A DNA stretch of 64,000 nt from JAKQDP01 sp964536975 (GTDB lineage: Bacteria; Patescibacteriota; Patescibacteriia; 2-01-FULL-39-33). The position numbers and the translations under genes are program-made. Position 1 is the stretch's first letter. Every line of letters begins with the position of its first letter. The stretch lies in the NCBI GenBank assembly GCA_964536975.1, contig CAZHYS010000004.1:19730-83729 (forward strand). Reading direction: 5' to 3'. Below, in pieces: positions 1 to 10,238 of the stretch. Under the pieces are notes generated by a model, which saw only the letters and a list, made by a program, of their open reading frames with translations, was not told where the DNA came from and made no database searches.

Positions 1-3000
1 TATATTTCTCCGGCCAGCGATCCAAACAATGACACCAATTATGACGATCCTTCCACCTGGGACGATGACGTCGCTAATGGCGCGCCCGGAAATTACATTA
101 CCATTTGGGGCAGATATTTCGGCGATGAGCCAGGTGAAGTAAGGTTTAATGATCAGTTAGCTGATTTAACTCTTAAAGATGGTTGCGATGATACTTGGAA
201 TTACTATCAGATAGTCGTAGAAGTGCCTAATTTATCTGCTGGTGATTATAATGTCCAAGTTTTCAATGAATACGGCCTAGGGAGTAATGCCAAGATTTTT
301 ACTATCAATAATATCAATAGGCCGGGAATTTGCAGCGCTTATAATTTGACCAAATATAATTCTTCCGCGATCAAAGTCAGTTCTGGCAAGGATGGAGAAG
401 AAGTCGCTGCCATTGGTAATAGTTTTCCGACTACCGATGCGGCCGGAGATTTCTTTTGGTATTTCAGCACTCGGACTTTTGATAATGCGAGTCAGACTTG
501 GTCCTATAATCTTGTTGAACACAACAATCAAAACACGGCCTGGAATTGGGATGGCGATAATAATGCTAAAGATTATGTCCCGACCAATCGGCGCGGCCGG
601 AGTAGTATCAGGGTTTATAATATTGGCAGCAGTCAATACAGTAATTATTTCAAATTTTTAGTCAGTCCGGGAGCAGCCGGTGATCCTTGCGGTTATGATA
701 GCGGTTTATGCTCGTTGGATTTTGACACTTGCCAAGAGGGATTATCTTGTAGCGGTGAAACTTGTGCCTGTCAGGAAACGCCGAATATCTGCGGTGATAA
801 TCTATTGGGTTCTCAGGAGTCTTGCGATATTATAAATGGGAGCTACCGTTTCCATGAAAATAAAGCGTTATGCAGTGATTATAATCTGGGCGCCGGCCAG
901 GTCAGTTGTACTAATAACTGCCAACTGGACATTTCCAAATGCGAGTTTTCTGGTGAGCTGGCCGCGCCAGCCAGCCAGTCAATTTATACTTGGTATTTTT
1001 TCACTGGTTATGACGATGATCCCCAGCCATATGTGATTGAGGATTGCAGTCGCAATCGGGAGTGCTCTGTCGGAGCAAAATTGCCAAGTCCCACGCCGTG
1101 GAGCGAAGGTTGGAACAAACAGAATTATCCTTATTATGATATTGATAATCCTTTATCTTGTCTGGATGTGATTGTGTCTGCCAGATTTAATGTTCAAATG
1201 GATCCCAAGACAATCAATAGTGATAATATAAAAGTTTTGAAGTGCGATAATATTGAAGGGAGCAATTGTATTGAAGTAGCTGGCAATTTACGTTTGGTCA
1301 GCGACAATAGTGGCAAAGAAGATGACTATTTCCGTTTTTCGCCCGCCAATCCTTTGTCACCGAATTCTTGGTATAAGGTAGTTTTGCGTAACGGTCTTAA
1401 TAGCTTGACCGGTAAGAGTTTCCGTTTTAATGAGAGCGACGCCGAAAAAGTGGATCATCGTCATTGTCAGATAGCCGGTGTTAATGGTGGCAGTTATAAC
1501 ATTACTGACTCGGTTTATTGCTGGAATTTCCAAACCCGGTCAAGCAATGATTGCGAACCGGGTTGCGCGGAGTGTTCTCCTGATCCCCATACAATGTATT
1601 GGCCGCTATCTACTACAGGTTACTTGGCTGACATTGATAGTGATGACAACGTTTGTTTACTGCTTGATCCAGCTGATTATAGTTGGAATTGGAGTACTGA
1701 TAAATCAGCCAAGCTCGGTATTAATGAGTCAAACGAGTCTGCCACGGCGGTCGCTATCGGTGAAACTATTTATGACAAGCCAAATCCTTATGCGTCATTA
1801 TTCGCTGAGATGGTTGGTTATGGCAAAAAGGATTTTTGTCGCGCTTATAATGATTTTACCAATCCAATCGTAATGGAGGACGCTTCCTGTTCCAGTGGCA
1901 ATATTCAAAGTCCGACTCCTTGGAAGGATTCTCGCGATGCCTGTGTCAATGCGATGATCTCAGCCCGTTTTAGCAGAAATATGGCCGACACAACCATAAA
2001 TTATTCCAATATTCTTGTCAAAAAATGCAATCAGGGTCAGGGTAGCGCCTTTGATAAAAGCGCTTGCGAAGAGGTGGCTTATGATGATTTAAGAATCTTT
2101 GATTATAGCCATGAATGGTCGGAAATTACCCAATCATATTTAACCTCGGAGGAAATGCAGAATTTAATTTCCGATTTGCCGGAAGGATTTATTGTTTCAC
2201 CGGCCGGTGGAAATCTAGAAGCGAATACCTGGTATCAGGTGGTTATTTTAGGCGGAGAGAATGGTGTTAGGGGAGCGACGAAAAACGAAGATCCTGAGGG
2301 TCGATTGGAAAAGCCAAACTGCGACGGCGATGGCGATGGATCCTTTGATGATTATTGTTGGAAATTTCAAACCAGTCGGGAGAATTGCGATATTAACAGC
2401 GTAAACGTCGCGCCGCGAAATTTATTTATGCGCTATACGGACAGCAGTCAGGTTTATAATGCTTTTCCTCAGGCTGCCAATTGTAACTTGCTTAATCCTT
2501 ATAGTTATATTTGGAATTGGCGTTCCTTAATTTCTCTAAATGATGATGTTGGCGAAAATGATTCCGCGGGCGGCAGCGGCATATCGGTCGCTTCTATTTG
2601 CAGTGAGTCTGCCAGTTCATGTCAGATTGACGATTATTCATCAGATCTGACCAGTCCTAAGGTTAAGGTTTTTGCTCAGGCGGAAGGAGAGACGAATATC
2701 AAGGCGCGGGCAGTCAATACTCGCGATGTCGATTGTTCTTGGAACGACGCGACCTGCGGGGATAAATGGAATTACGGAAAATTACAAGTCGGCTTTGGCG
2801 ATTTGCGAGTCATTGATTATTCTCCCAGTAATACCAAATGTTCTGATGCCGCCATTAGCATTAGCTTCAATATTGACGCCGATGTCGCGACAATAAAACC
2901 GAATGATAATCTCTTATTATATAAAGTCGGATCATTTGAAAATGGTTCCGAAAGTTTGGTTTTGCAGGAATTAAGAGAAGACATTTATCCCGATTTCAAT

Positions 3001-6000
3001 TATTCATCTTCGGTCAAAATTTCGCCGGCTGCCACGCTATCAACTGGTACTTATCGGGTAGTATTAAAAGGAGGAACAAAAGAAAATGGCGGCGTTATCG
3101 CTTGGAATGGGAAACGATTGGCAGATCTCAATTACAATACTTCATCAGATGGCGCGGCTGAAGAATGCGAACCAGAACTTTACCCTTGGAATCAAAAATC
3201 AGGAACATGTTCTTCGGCAAGTTGTCTTTTAATCGGCAATTTGTGTGGCACCGATTCAGCCGAATGCGTTGCCGGATCTATTGATTGCGATAATGAGTGC
3301 CATAATTTAGGCAATAATAATGTTGCTTCTTGCGGCAATAAGGTAGTAGAGAAGGGAGAGGATTGCGATGATGGCAATATCAATAACAATGATGGCTGCA
3401 GTAGCGAGTGTCTGTGGGAGGGGTCAAATCAACGGTGGGGTTCTTTATGTTTGAACGGTGTCAAGGAATACGGTGAGGAGTGTGATTTTGGATCCCAGCA
3501 AGAGAACGAGGCAAAGGGTTGCAATTCTTCTTGTCTGTTTGAAACTGATCCGGAAGGCGACGCCGGCAGTCAGCCGTCAATGTCTGTGTGTGGCAATAAT
3601 CGAATTGAGGCTGGCGAGGATTGCGATGATGGCAATACTTCAAGCGGCGATGGCTGCAAAGGTACGGAAACAGGGCGAGGCTGCCTTAATGAGGGCTCGG
3701 ATAAATGTTCGCTAACCAATAAGTCCGATTGTTGCGGCAATAAACAGCTGGAAACCGGCCAGCCGGATAGTTTTTCCTGGACTTTTGATGTTGATCAGCG
3801 GGAAGAGGTTTGCTATCCGGGAGCAACTATAGACATTAATCCCTGTCCCAACGCGATTTGGCGGGTGATCTTTCCTCAAGGCATTGGCACCGCCAAAGTT
3901 ACAATTCAGCAGGGATCAAACAGCGAGTCCAATCCTGATACCACAAAATGCGTCGCTGCGTCCGGACCGCAGAGTTTCTGGCAATCAGCCGTCAAAAAAA
4001 TTAAAATTGCAATCAAGAAGGCATTTGGTCAGACAGTTTCCGCTGCCAATTATTGGTGCGCGGTTTCCGAAAAAAATTATAATTTTGACAACTTTGACAA
4101 TGTTCATATTGACGCTGACGGTTTTGAAATGATTGGTTATAAAAATGAAAACCAAGCTGCAATAGTCAACTACATCAAGGATGAAAGCTGGTCTTTAGGA
4201 GGAGAATATCGGATTGTGGTGGATTATGACAATTATGGTTTATCTACCAAAACGATTACCAAGACGCTGACTGTTTTCTCTCCATCCAGCGGATACCTCA
4301 ATAGTGACGGTAATTGCGCCTTGACCGGCGAAATAGTCAATATCTGGCCGGTCGGCGAGGAAAAATATACTGATAATTTTTTCTGCGATGACGATGATTG
4401 TGGCCAGGATGATTATGACAGGTATCTGAAAGATCAAAGCCCGGCGGCTGGCAATAACCATCTTTATCGCGCCTGGGCGATTAATGATAAAATTGAATTA
4501 AACAAAAAATATTTAATCAAGCCACAGGAAGGATTTATTTGGCAAATCGCGGCCACTATACCGTCCGGCCGTTTGAATCTAAGCAATTCAGCAGTTTCAG
4601 ATACGGCTTATTTGGGTGATCAATGGTTGACTTTGACTAAATCAGATTTGGACATTTATGATGCCAGCGGTTGGGCAAGTCTAAGAGTGGTAGCGGCTGA
4701 GAATTCGGATAACTATACCGAAAAGGACGTTGATATTAATGTTTTCTTGTGTGATAATCCGTGGCCGTATCCGGCATTTTTTCCTTTTGTAGATCAAGCC
4801 AATAATTGCACTTATTATAATGGCGGTACTTGCCTAAATACTAATTTTAAAACTTACTATTGTCGGGACAAAGGCGAAAGCGGTCCCCATGATGATTTAC
4901 CCGCCATCGGCAACTTTGATTATGTTAGTAGAAAGATGGATGTCTCAGTCGTCGGTTTGAAAAAGAATATTTTGAAAGAGTTCTTCTTCCCGCGACTTTC
5001 TCCAGAAAAATTAAAAGACGATGCCAATTTTATGGACGGCAATATTCTGGGGTCGGGTCGTTTGATGCTGGTTGATGGTAAAGTCGGCAAAGCCGGAAAG
5101 TTTAATCTTGGCGTCGGAGAAGCGGCAATAGAAGTGCCGGGATTTTGGAACTATATTGATTCGGATGAAGGCAAGGTTGATAATTATGACGAACCAATCA
5201 CCATTAGTGCCTGGGTAAAGGCGGGGGCGGCGGATCGGGTGGATTTCTGGGCTGATGGAAACTTCAATGAGGGATCGGCATATTACAATCGGACAACGGG
5301 GCAATTTATGATGAGTATGCATAATGTCGGTGCCAGTTTCAGTGTCGCTCCGGAAGATTTCGATAATTGGCATTTCATCGCCATGTCGGTTCCGGGGTTT
5401 GACCATGTTGGGGAGACGGCCAGTTTTTACTTTGATGATAAATTGCAAACCAAGATTCAGGTGGCGCGCAATGACGAAATTTCCAGTGGCCCCGAGGATA
5501 GCTTACACTTGGGCTATAATCTTGGGGCGGGTATTTTTGATGGCGCAATTGACGAACTCAAAATACACAAAGCAATTCTGTCAAAAGACGAAATATATAA
5601 TGGTTCTTCTCGGGGGTTGGTCGCTTATTATTCCTTTGATAATCTATACGGCCAGACTGATAATTCTTCCGATACCATAGGCATTCGGGTAGCTCAGAAC
5701 AATTATCATTATTCTCCGGCTTTGTGGTATTTTGGTAATTTTGATACTAATCAGCAGGGCAACCCGAAAGAATCAGTGGTTGACAATTATCCAGCCATTG
5801 AAGAAGGACGCACTACTTATGTTGATGCCGCCGACCTTAACAATAATCGAGAGAAGATTTTTACCGATATCTATTTAGTTTCTTACAGTGAGGGAGCCGA
5901 CAATGTTACTAAAGAAATTTATTCCTTGTTGGTTAAGTATTTAGGGTTCAATTTTGGCCACAGCGGAGAGGAAGATGGCGGCCTTATGGCAACCGGAGTT

Positions 6001-6591
6001 TGCAGCGGTAATGCCAATATAATATGCCGGACAGACCGGGATTGCCAAGCGGAAAATTTTGGCTACTGCGACTCCACTAAGGCCAAGTTGACCAGAGACA
6101 CTGTTCGTCTGGCTGACATTCAGGACGCGAACTATCTATTGGAAACATATAAGTCCAAGAAACGTTGCAGTAATGATCAGTCGGTCTCGTGCTCCAATAA
6201 CAGTCAGTGCTACGGAGGAGGGAGTTGCGGGGAATATTATCCTATTTTAAAGTCCGGCAGCTATGTCGTTGGGCGCAGCTTCAGCGTCTGGCCGTCATGG
6301 CAGGAGACGTTAGCTAAATTTTTGGGTTCGGTTTTGCCGACAGATCCGCTCAATCAATTGATTGGTTGCAGTAGTCCTTACGACGCCGTTACTTGCTGGA
6401 ATGAAGTTACCAAATCAATGCAGTGTCCGACTGGCGCTAACATCTATTCTTATTATGATAAAAATCAGGCGGGGACTTATTCGGGATTTAAAACAATCAA
6501 TGAGTACTCTAATGACTGGGACAATGATTTTGATATTTTTACCGATTTGTCGTTGTTTAATTTTATTAACAGCGAGACGTGCCATCCATAA
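1..6591 (+). CDS. Giant cysteine-rich surface protein, 5' partial
   Basis: The frame is open from the first base, so the true start is upstream; 2196 residues are visible. In order it shows an IPT/TIG-like Ig fold (about nt 85-330), three SbsA-type Ig-like segments with a 'S-A-R-F' strand and an 'L..N.WY.VVL' ending (about nt 1155-1420, 1940-2270, 2835-3090), three DUF4215/Myxococcus-type cysteine repeats (nt 3330-3660; core CDDGN..N.DGC), a LamG/concanavalin-like jelly roll (about nt 5180-5610), and two small Cys-rich knots near the end (nt 6001-6090, 6160-6240). This architecture is known from cell-surface adhesins of CPR and Myxococcota. No transmembrane anchor is seen at the C-terminus, so retention must come from upstream sequence or from partners. 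The exact ligand is unknown. Confidence 0.8.
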   Translation, partial: YISPASDPNNDTNYDDPSTWDDDVANGAPGNYITIWGRYFGDEPGEVRFNDQLADLTLKDGCDDTWNYYQIVVEVPNLSAGDYNVQVFNEYGLGSNAKIFTINNINRPGICSAYNLTKYNSSAIKVSSGKDGEEVAAIGNSFPTTDAAGDFFWYFSTRTFDNASQTWSYNLVEHNNQNTAWNWDGDNNAKDYVPTNRRGRSSIRVYNIGSSQYSNYFKFLVSPGAAGDPCGYDSGLCSLDFDTCQEGLSCSGETCACQETPNICGDNLLGSQESCDIINGSYRFHENKALCSDYNLGAGQVSCTNNCQLDISKCEFSGELAAPASQSIYTWYFFTGYDDDPQPYVIEDCSRNRECSVGAKLPSPTPWSEGWNKQNYPYYDIDNPLSCLDVIVSARFNVQMDPKTINSDNIKVLKCDNIEGSNCIEVAGNLRLVSDNSGKEDDYFRFSPANPLSPNSWYKVVLRNGLNSLTGKSFRFNESDAEKVDHRHCQIAGVNGGSYNITDSVYCWNFQTRSSNDCEPGCAECSPDPHTMYWPLSTTGYLADIDSDDNVCLLLDPADYSWNWSTDKSAKLGINESNESATAVAIGETIYDKPNPYASLFAEMVGYGKKDFCRAYNDFTNPIVMEDASCSSGNIQSPTPWKDSRDACVNAMISARFSRNMADTTINYSNILVKKCNQGQGSAFDKSACEEVAYDDLRIFDYSHEWSEITQSYLTSEEMQNLISDLPEGFIVSPAGGNLEANTWYQVVILGGENGVRGATKNEDPEGRLEKPNCDGDGDGSFDDYCWKFQTSRENCDINSVNVAPRNLFMRYTDSSQVYNAFPQAANCNLLNPYSYIWNWRSLISLNDDVGENDSAGGSGISVASICSESASSCQIDDYSSDLTSPKVKVFAQAEGETNIKARAVNTRDVDCSWNDATCGDKWNYGKLQVGFGDLRVIDYSPSNTKCSDAAISISFNIDADVATIKPNDNLLLYKVGSFENGSESLVLQELREDIYPDFNYSSSVKISPAATLSTGTYRVVLKGGTKENGGVIAWNGKRLADLNYNTSSDGAAEECEPELYPWNQKSGTCSSASCLLIGNLCGTDSAECVAGSIDCDNECHNLGNNNVASCGNKVVEKGEDCDDGNINNNDGCSSECLWEGSNQRWGSLCLNGVKEYGEECDFGSQQENEAKGCNSSCLFETDPEGDAGSQPSMSVCGNNRIEAGEDCDDGNTSSGDGCKGTETGRGCLNEGSDKCSLTNKSDCCGNKQLETGQPDSFSWTFDVDQREEVCYPGATIDINPCPNAIWRVIFPQGIGTAKVTIQQGSNSESNPDTTKCVAASGPQSFWQSAVKKIKIAIKKAFGQTVSAANYWCAVSEKNYNFDNFDNVHIDADGFEMIGYKNENQAAIVNYIKDESWSLGGEYRIVVDYDNYGLSTKTITKTLTVFSPSSGYLNSDGNCALTGEIVNIWPVGEEKYTDNFFCDDDDCGQDDYDRYLKDQSPAAGNNHLYRAWAINDKIELNKKYLIKPQEGFIWQIAATIPSGRLNLSNSAVSDTAYLGDQWLTLTKSDLDIYDASGWASLRVVAAENSDNYTEKDVDINVFLCDNPWPYPAFFPFVDQANNCTYYNGGTCLNTNFKTYYCRDKGESGPHDDLPAIGNFDYVSRKMDVSVVGLKKNILKEFFFPRLSPEKLKDDANFMDGNILGSGRLMLVDGKVGKAGKFNLGVGEAAIEVPGFWNYIDSDEGKVDNYDEPITISAWVKAGAADRVDFWADGNFNEGSAYYNRTTGQFMMSMHNVGASFSVAPEDFDNWHFIAMSVPGFDHVGETASFYFDDKLQTKIQVARNDEISSGPEDSLHLGYNLGAGIFDGAIDELKIHKAILSKDEIYNGSSRGLVAYYSFDNLYGQTDNSSDTIGIRVAQNNYHYSPALWYFGNFDTNQQGNPKESVVDNYPAIEEGRTTYVDAADLNNNREKIFTDIYLVSYSEGADNVTKEIYSLLVKYLGFNFGHSGEEDGGLMATGVCSGNANIICRTDRDCQAENFGYCDSTKAKLTRDTVRLADIQDANYLLETYKSKKRCSNDQSVSCSNNSQCYGGGSCGEYYPILKSGSYVVGRSFSVWPSWQETLAKFLGSVLPTDPLNQLIGCSSPYDAVTCWNEVTKSMQCPTGANIYSYYDKNQAGTYSGFKTINEYSNDWDNDFDIFTDLSLFNFINSETCHP

Positions 6592-6622
6592 TCAGTAATA
6601 ATTATTTTAATAAAGAATTTTT

Positions 6623-7327
6623 ATGTTTGATAATCAACCTTTAAATCAAAATTCTCCGGTTAATAACGACAATCAGCCATGGCCGCCACAGGTTGAGGAT
6701 ATTTTTTCCAAAACCGATTCTAATGATCAAGGGCAAGTAGTCGGCCCTTCCAGACCGGGGCAGATCAATCAGCTGCCGTCAGCCATGTTTCCGGCAAACA
6801 TGGAAGAGGATTTATTTGGGGGAAAAAGAATAAATTTTTCAAAAATAATTTTGATGTTGGTCGGCGTGGTAATAGTCGGTGGAGTAGCTTTTGGCGGTTG
6901 GTGGATTTTTAATAATACTCTAATCGTCAAAAACAACAATCAGCCGACTAGCGGCGACTCCCCGTCAAATCAAAATCAGGCCAGTCAGCCCCCAACCAAC
7001 AACGAAAACCCCGCGGCCGATATTAATGAAAACAACGATAATAGCGATAACCAGGATCAATCATCGGAGGCGCCTATCCAGGCATTAGATAGTGATAGTG
7101 ACGGCCTTAGTGATTCGCGCGAAAATGACTTGGGCACTGACCCAAAAAATGCCGATTCTGACAATGACGGCCTCACTGATAGGGCAGAAGTGGAAATTTA
7201 TAACACCGACCCCTTGAATGTTGATTCCGATAGTGACGGTTATACAGACGGCCGGGAGGTCACTAACGGCTATGACCCGGCTCGACCAGGCAATGCCAGG
7301 CTTTACGATGTGCCAGTTAGTAATTAA
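6623..7327 (+). CDS. Membrane-anchored thrombospondin type 3 repeat protein
   Basis: 234 residues. A Gln/Asn/Pro-rich N-terminal tail (1-72) is followed by one transmembrane helix (about 75-97), an Asn/Gln-rich linker, and Ca-binding thrombospondin-3-type repeats (about 155-225) built on D-x-D-x-D-G-L/Y-x-D. The tail lies inside and the repeats outside, as in many CPR surface proteins. It follows the giant surface protein by 31 nt and precedes a second protein of the same plan by 80 nt, so the three probably form one envelope unit. No Shine-Dalgarno sequence precedes the ATG. The function is not known beyond likely calcium-dependent surface interaction. Confidence 0.75.
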   Translation: MFDNQPLNQNSPVNNDNQPWPPQVEDIFSKTDSNDQGQVVGPSRPGQINQLPSAMFPANMEEDLFGGKRINFSKIILMLVGVVIVGGVAFGGWWIFNNTLIVKNNNQPTSGDSPSNQNQASQPPTNNENPAADINENNDNSDNQDQSSEAPIQALDSDSDGLSDSRENDLGTDPKNADSDNDGLTDRAEVEIYNTDPLNVDSDSDGYTDGREVTNGYDPARPGNARLYDVPVSN

Positions 7328-7407
7328 AGTGAAAAAGCTTTTTCCGGTCGGATTTCGCATAGTCGTGCTTTTCGGCCGAAGGGAAAAATAAATAATTCTT
7401 TATCAAT

Positions 7408-8421
7408 ATGGAAGAAAAAAATCGTCCGATGACTAAAATTAATTCTCAGCATGACAGCCAAGATGACATCTATGTGATGCCTCAAAAATTTAATCCCCAA
7501 AAAACAAAAGTGGCTACCGGAAGGGTCTTATTGGCGGTAGTGGCTTTATTGTTATTAGCTTTAATCGTTGTTGCCGGATATTTTCTTTATAATTCTTGGC
7601 AAGAAAGGAAAACTGTCAGCACGCCGGAGGTTACCAGCAGTAAAACAACCAATAATTCAACCGTTGTCAATCAGACGGATCTGTTAATAGCAACAAGCAC
7701 TTTATCGGGAGTAGACGCTACTTCCACCACCGAGGAAATTGCTACTACCACCGAATCGGAATTTCCAACCCCAGGATCAAATACTGCAATCACTCTAATC
7801 GCTGCTGCCGACGCCGACAATGACGGCCTCACTGATATTGAAGAAAGCGTCATTGGAACATCTGCCACAAAATTTGACTCTGATGGTGATGGCTTCGGGG
7901 ACAAAAAAGAGCTTGATGACGGTTATAGCCCGGTCAAGTCTGGCGATGCAAAATTAGTAGACGATATTTTTATTAAAAAGTTCTATACTGATTTTACGGA
8001 AGATAATTTTATGATTATGTCCATAAATGACTGGGCAGTCAATTCTATTGTCTCCATCAAGCAGGTTCGGATTACTGCCAGTACCGGCGAGGTGATAAAA
8101 ATTTCGGTTTCGGATAATAGAGAGGGTGTTTCTCCTTTGAATTTATATTTGCAAAACAATCCAATGGCATCAATCGCTGATTTGGAAAGCTTGGATGCCA
8201 ACGGCTTAACGGGTTTAATTTCGGCCGACGGTTTAAAAGCTTATCTAACCAATCAAAGCAGAAGCAAATTCTATATTATTGAATATCTGCCGGAAGGGGA
8301 AACCGATCTTTTTCGTTATCCTAATATTTTCAGAATGATAGTAAACAGCTTGGAGCCGGGCGCAAAGCCGGTCCAGATCAATCCCACCGTTCCTTCTACT
8401 ACCACTAATTCGGCTTTGTAG
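7408..8421 (+). CDS. Membrane-anchored thrombospondin type 3 repeat protein with C-terminal domain
   Basis: 337 residues from the first ATG; the second in-frame ATG at 7429 is an alternative. One transmembrane helix at about 39-61 is followed by a Thr/Ser-rich linker (68-130), two thrombospondin-3-type calcium repeats (about 135-175; D-A-D-N-D-G and D-S-D-G-D-G cores), and an alpha/beta region of about 140 residues that I do not recognise. It shares its plan with the preceding gene but adds the C-terminal domain. It ends 9 nt before ybeY, which is probably a separate function on the same transcript. Confidence 0.72.
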   Translation: MEEKNRPMTKINSQHDSQDDIYVMPQKFNPQKTKVATGRVLLAVVALLLLALIVVAGYFLYNSWQERKTVSTPEVTSSKTTNNSTVVNQTDLLIATSTLSGVDATSTTEEIATTTESEFPTPGSNTAITLIAAADADNDGLTDIEESVIGTSATKFDSDGDGFGDKKELDDGYSPVKSGDAKLVDDIFIKKFYTDFTEDNFMIMSINDWAVNSIVSIKQVRITASTGEVIKISVSDNREGVSPLNLYLQNNPMASIADLESLDANGLTGLISADGLKAYLTNQSRSKFYIIEYLPEGETDLFRYPNIFRMIVNSLEPGAKPVQINPTVPSTTTNSAL

Positions 8422-8430
8422 AGTTCACTT

Positions 8431-8880
8431 ATGATCAAGCTGGAAATAAACAGACAATATCAGGTAAAAAAAATTTCTCAAGGTTGGCTGGAGACGGTAG
8501 TAAGGGTTTTTCAGCAGGAAGTTAAAATTTCCGGTCAATGGGATTTGTCGTTGGTTTTTGTTGACGAAGCAATAATTAGAAAATTCAACCGGCTTTATCG
8601 AAAAAAAAACAAATCCACTGATGTTTTGAGTTTTGAAGAGAAAAAAGACAATTTTATTCTGCCGGCCAATAGTCGTAGGAGTCTCGGAGAAATTATGATT
8701 TGTATTCCTGTTGCCAGAAGACAAGCAGTCAAATCAGGCGCTACTTTAAAGCAAGAGGTAACCAGATTATTCATTCATGGATTAGCTCATTTGGCGGGGT
8801 TTGAACATGAGGGAGTTTCAATGGCGGAGGCGAATAAGATGTTTTCCCTGGAAGAAAAGATTTGGCAAAAGCTATATTGA
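8431..8880 (+). CDS. ybeY: Endoribonuclease YbeY, 16S rRNA maturation
   Basis: 149 residues, normal length for the UPF0054 family. The metal-binding signature is present as HG-L-A-HL-A-G-F-E-H with H116, H120 and H126; the usual Asp before the last His is Glu here. The conserved S-T-D-V-L-S-F (62-68) and L-G-E-I-M-I strands are also visible. YbeY is a zinc-dependent RNase acting in 16S 3'-end processing and late 30S quality control. The ATG lies 9 nt after the previous stop with no Shine-Dalgarno sequence. Family assignment is firm. Confidence 0.93.
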   Translation: MIKLEINRQYQVKKISQGWLETVVRVFQQEVKISGQWDLSLVFVDEAIIRKFNRLYRKKNKSTDVLSFEEKKDNFILPANSRRSLGEIMICIPVARRQAVKSGATLKQEVTRLFIHGLAHLAGFEHEGVSMAEANKMFSLEEKIWQKLY

Positions 8881-8920
8881 GGTGAACAAAAATTGTATTC
8901 ATTGTTATTTTTATGAACAC

Positions 8921-8949
8921 TTGTTATTTTGGGGGTGGTTTATTATAAT
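8921..8949 (+). promoter_or_regulatory. Promoter of the ftsA cluster
   Basis: TTGTTA (8921-8926), a 17-nt spacer, then a perfect TATAAT (8944-8949), 27 nt before the ftsA ATG. The predicted transcript leader is only about 20 nt and carries no Shine-Dalgarno sequence. Confidence 0.72.
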
Positions 8950-8976
8950 AAAGAATCATAGTTATGGAATTTTCCC

Positions 8977-10221
8977 ATGCTTAAAGACAGCTTAATTACC
9001 GGCCTTGACATCGGTTCAACTACAATCAGGATTGTGGTCGGACAAAAGTCAAAGCAGGACAATAAATTGAAGATAATCGGCGCTACCGAAGCACCCGCCC
9101 AGGGAATCAGCAAGGGCGTAGTTGTTAGCGTAGAAGACGCTGTTTCTTCTATTTCCTCCGCCTTGGAAAAAGTTGAGCGGATGGTCGGCCAGCCGATTGA
9201 GCACGCCTGGGTCGGTATTTCCGGCAGTCATATTATCGCTCAAGAAAGCCGAGGAGTGGTTGCTGTTTCAAAGGCTGATGGCGAGATTCGTCCGGAAGAT
9301 GTTGATAGGGTGATAGAGGCTGCCCGGGCAGTTGCGACTCCGCCTAATTATGAAATTCTCCATGTTATTCCCAAGAGCTTTACGGTTGATTCCCAGACAG
9401 GAATAAAAGATCCAATCGGCATGACCGGCATTCGGCTGGAAGTGGAGACGCAGATAATCCAGGGTCTTAGCGCGCAGATAAAAAATCTGACCAAATGCAT
9501 CTACCGAACCGGTTTGGATATTGATGACTTGATTTTATCGGTTTTGGCGACCGCGGAAAGCGTCTTGACCAATCGTCAGAAGGAATTGGGAGTCGCGGTA
9601 ATAAATCTTGGCGGCGCTACCACTTCTCTGGCGGTTTTTGAAGAAAATGATGTTGTCCATACGGCGGTTCTGCCGGTGGGTTCTGAATACATAACCAATG
9701 ATATCGCCATAGGATTAAGGATATCCATTGACACTGCTGAGAAGATAAAAATCAGAATGGGGAGCTGTCTGCCGGAGAATTTTAAAAAGCAAGACGAGGA
9801 AAAATTTTCTAATATCGGGGGAATTGAAGATGGCTCTTTTTCTAAAAAACAGGTAGCAGAAATTATTGAAGCCAGAACGGAAGAAATTATGGAGCGAGTA
9901 GATAAGGAATTAAAAAAAATTGGCAAATCCGGCATGTTGCCGGCCGGTGCCGTTATAACTGGGAATGGAGCAAAGTTAGAGGGAATAGTAGAAGTGGCTA
10001 AAAAAAATTTACGTCTGCCGGCGTCCTTGGGCTATCCGCAGGAGCTTATTTCCAGTTTAGATAAAATCGGCGATTTGTCATTTACTACTGCTACCGGTTT
10101 GGTATTGTGGGGCAGCCAGTTGCAAGGTGGCGGCGGGCATCATTTTTCACCACTAAGATTCGCGAGCAATAATAAAGCCGCCGGGCAGATTAAAAAGTGG
10201 ATTAAATCCTTACTGCCTTAA
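8977..10221 (+). CDS. ftsA: Cell division protein FtsA
   Basis: 414 residues. It has the actin/HSP70-type phosphate-1 loop D-I-G-S-T-T near residue 11, the FtsA-specific 1C subdomain (about 85-165), and an adenosine motif G-N-G-A-K-L near residue 325. The extreme C-terminus ends in a basic amphipathic helix (K-K-W-I-K-S-L-L-P), the membrane-targeting sequence. FtsA polymerises with ATP and tethers FtsZ filaments to the membrane at the division site. It has its own promoter and is followed 17 nt later by an unknown membrane protein and then ftsZ. Confidence 0.95.
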   Translation: MLKDSLITGLDIGSTTIRIVVGQKSKQDNKLKIIGATEAPAQGISKGVVVSVEDAVSSISSALEKVERMVGQPIEHAWVGISGSHIIAQESRGVVAVSKADGEIRPEDVDRVIEAARAVATPPNYEILHVIPKSFTVDSQTGIKDPIGMTGIRLEVETQIIQGLSAQIKNLTKCIYRTGLDIDDLILSVLATAESVLTNRQKELGVAVINLGGATTSLAVFEENDVVHTAVLPVGSEYITNDIAIGLRISIDTAEKIKIRMGSCLPENFKKQDEEKFSNIGGIEDGSFSKKQVAEIIEARTEEIMERVDKELKKIGKSGMLPAGAVITGNGAKLEGIVEVAKKNLRLPASLGYPQELISSLDKIGDLSFTTATGLVLWGSQLQGGGGHHFSPLRFASNNKAAGQIKKWIKSLLP

Positions 10222-10238
10222 ATATTTATAACAATAAA

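Noticed and set aside
7339..7388. Possible hairpin TTTTTCC/GGAAAAA between the two thrombospondin-repeat genes
   Set aside because: The stem is short, the loop is long and no T-run follows; too weak to call.
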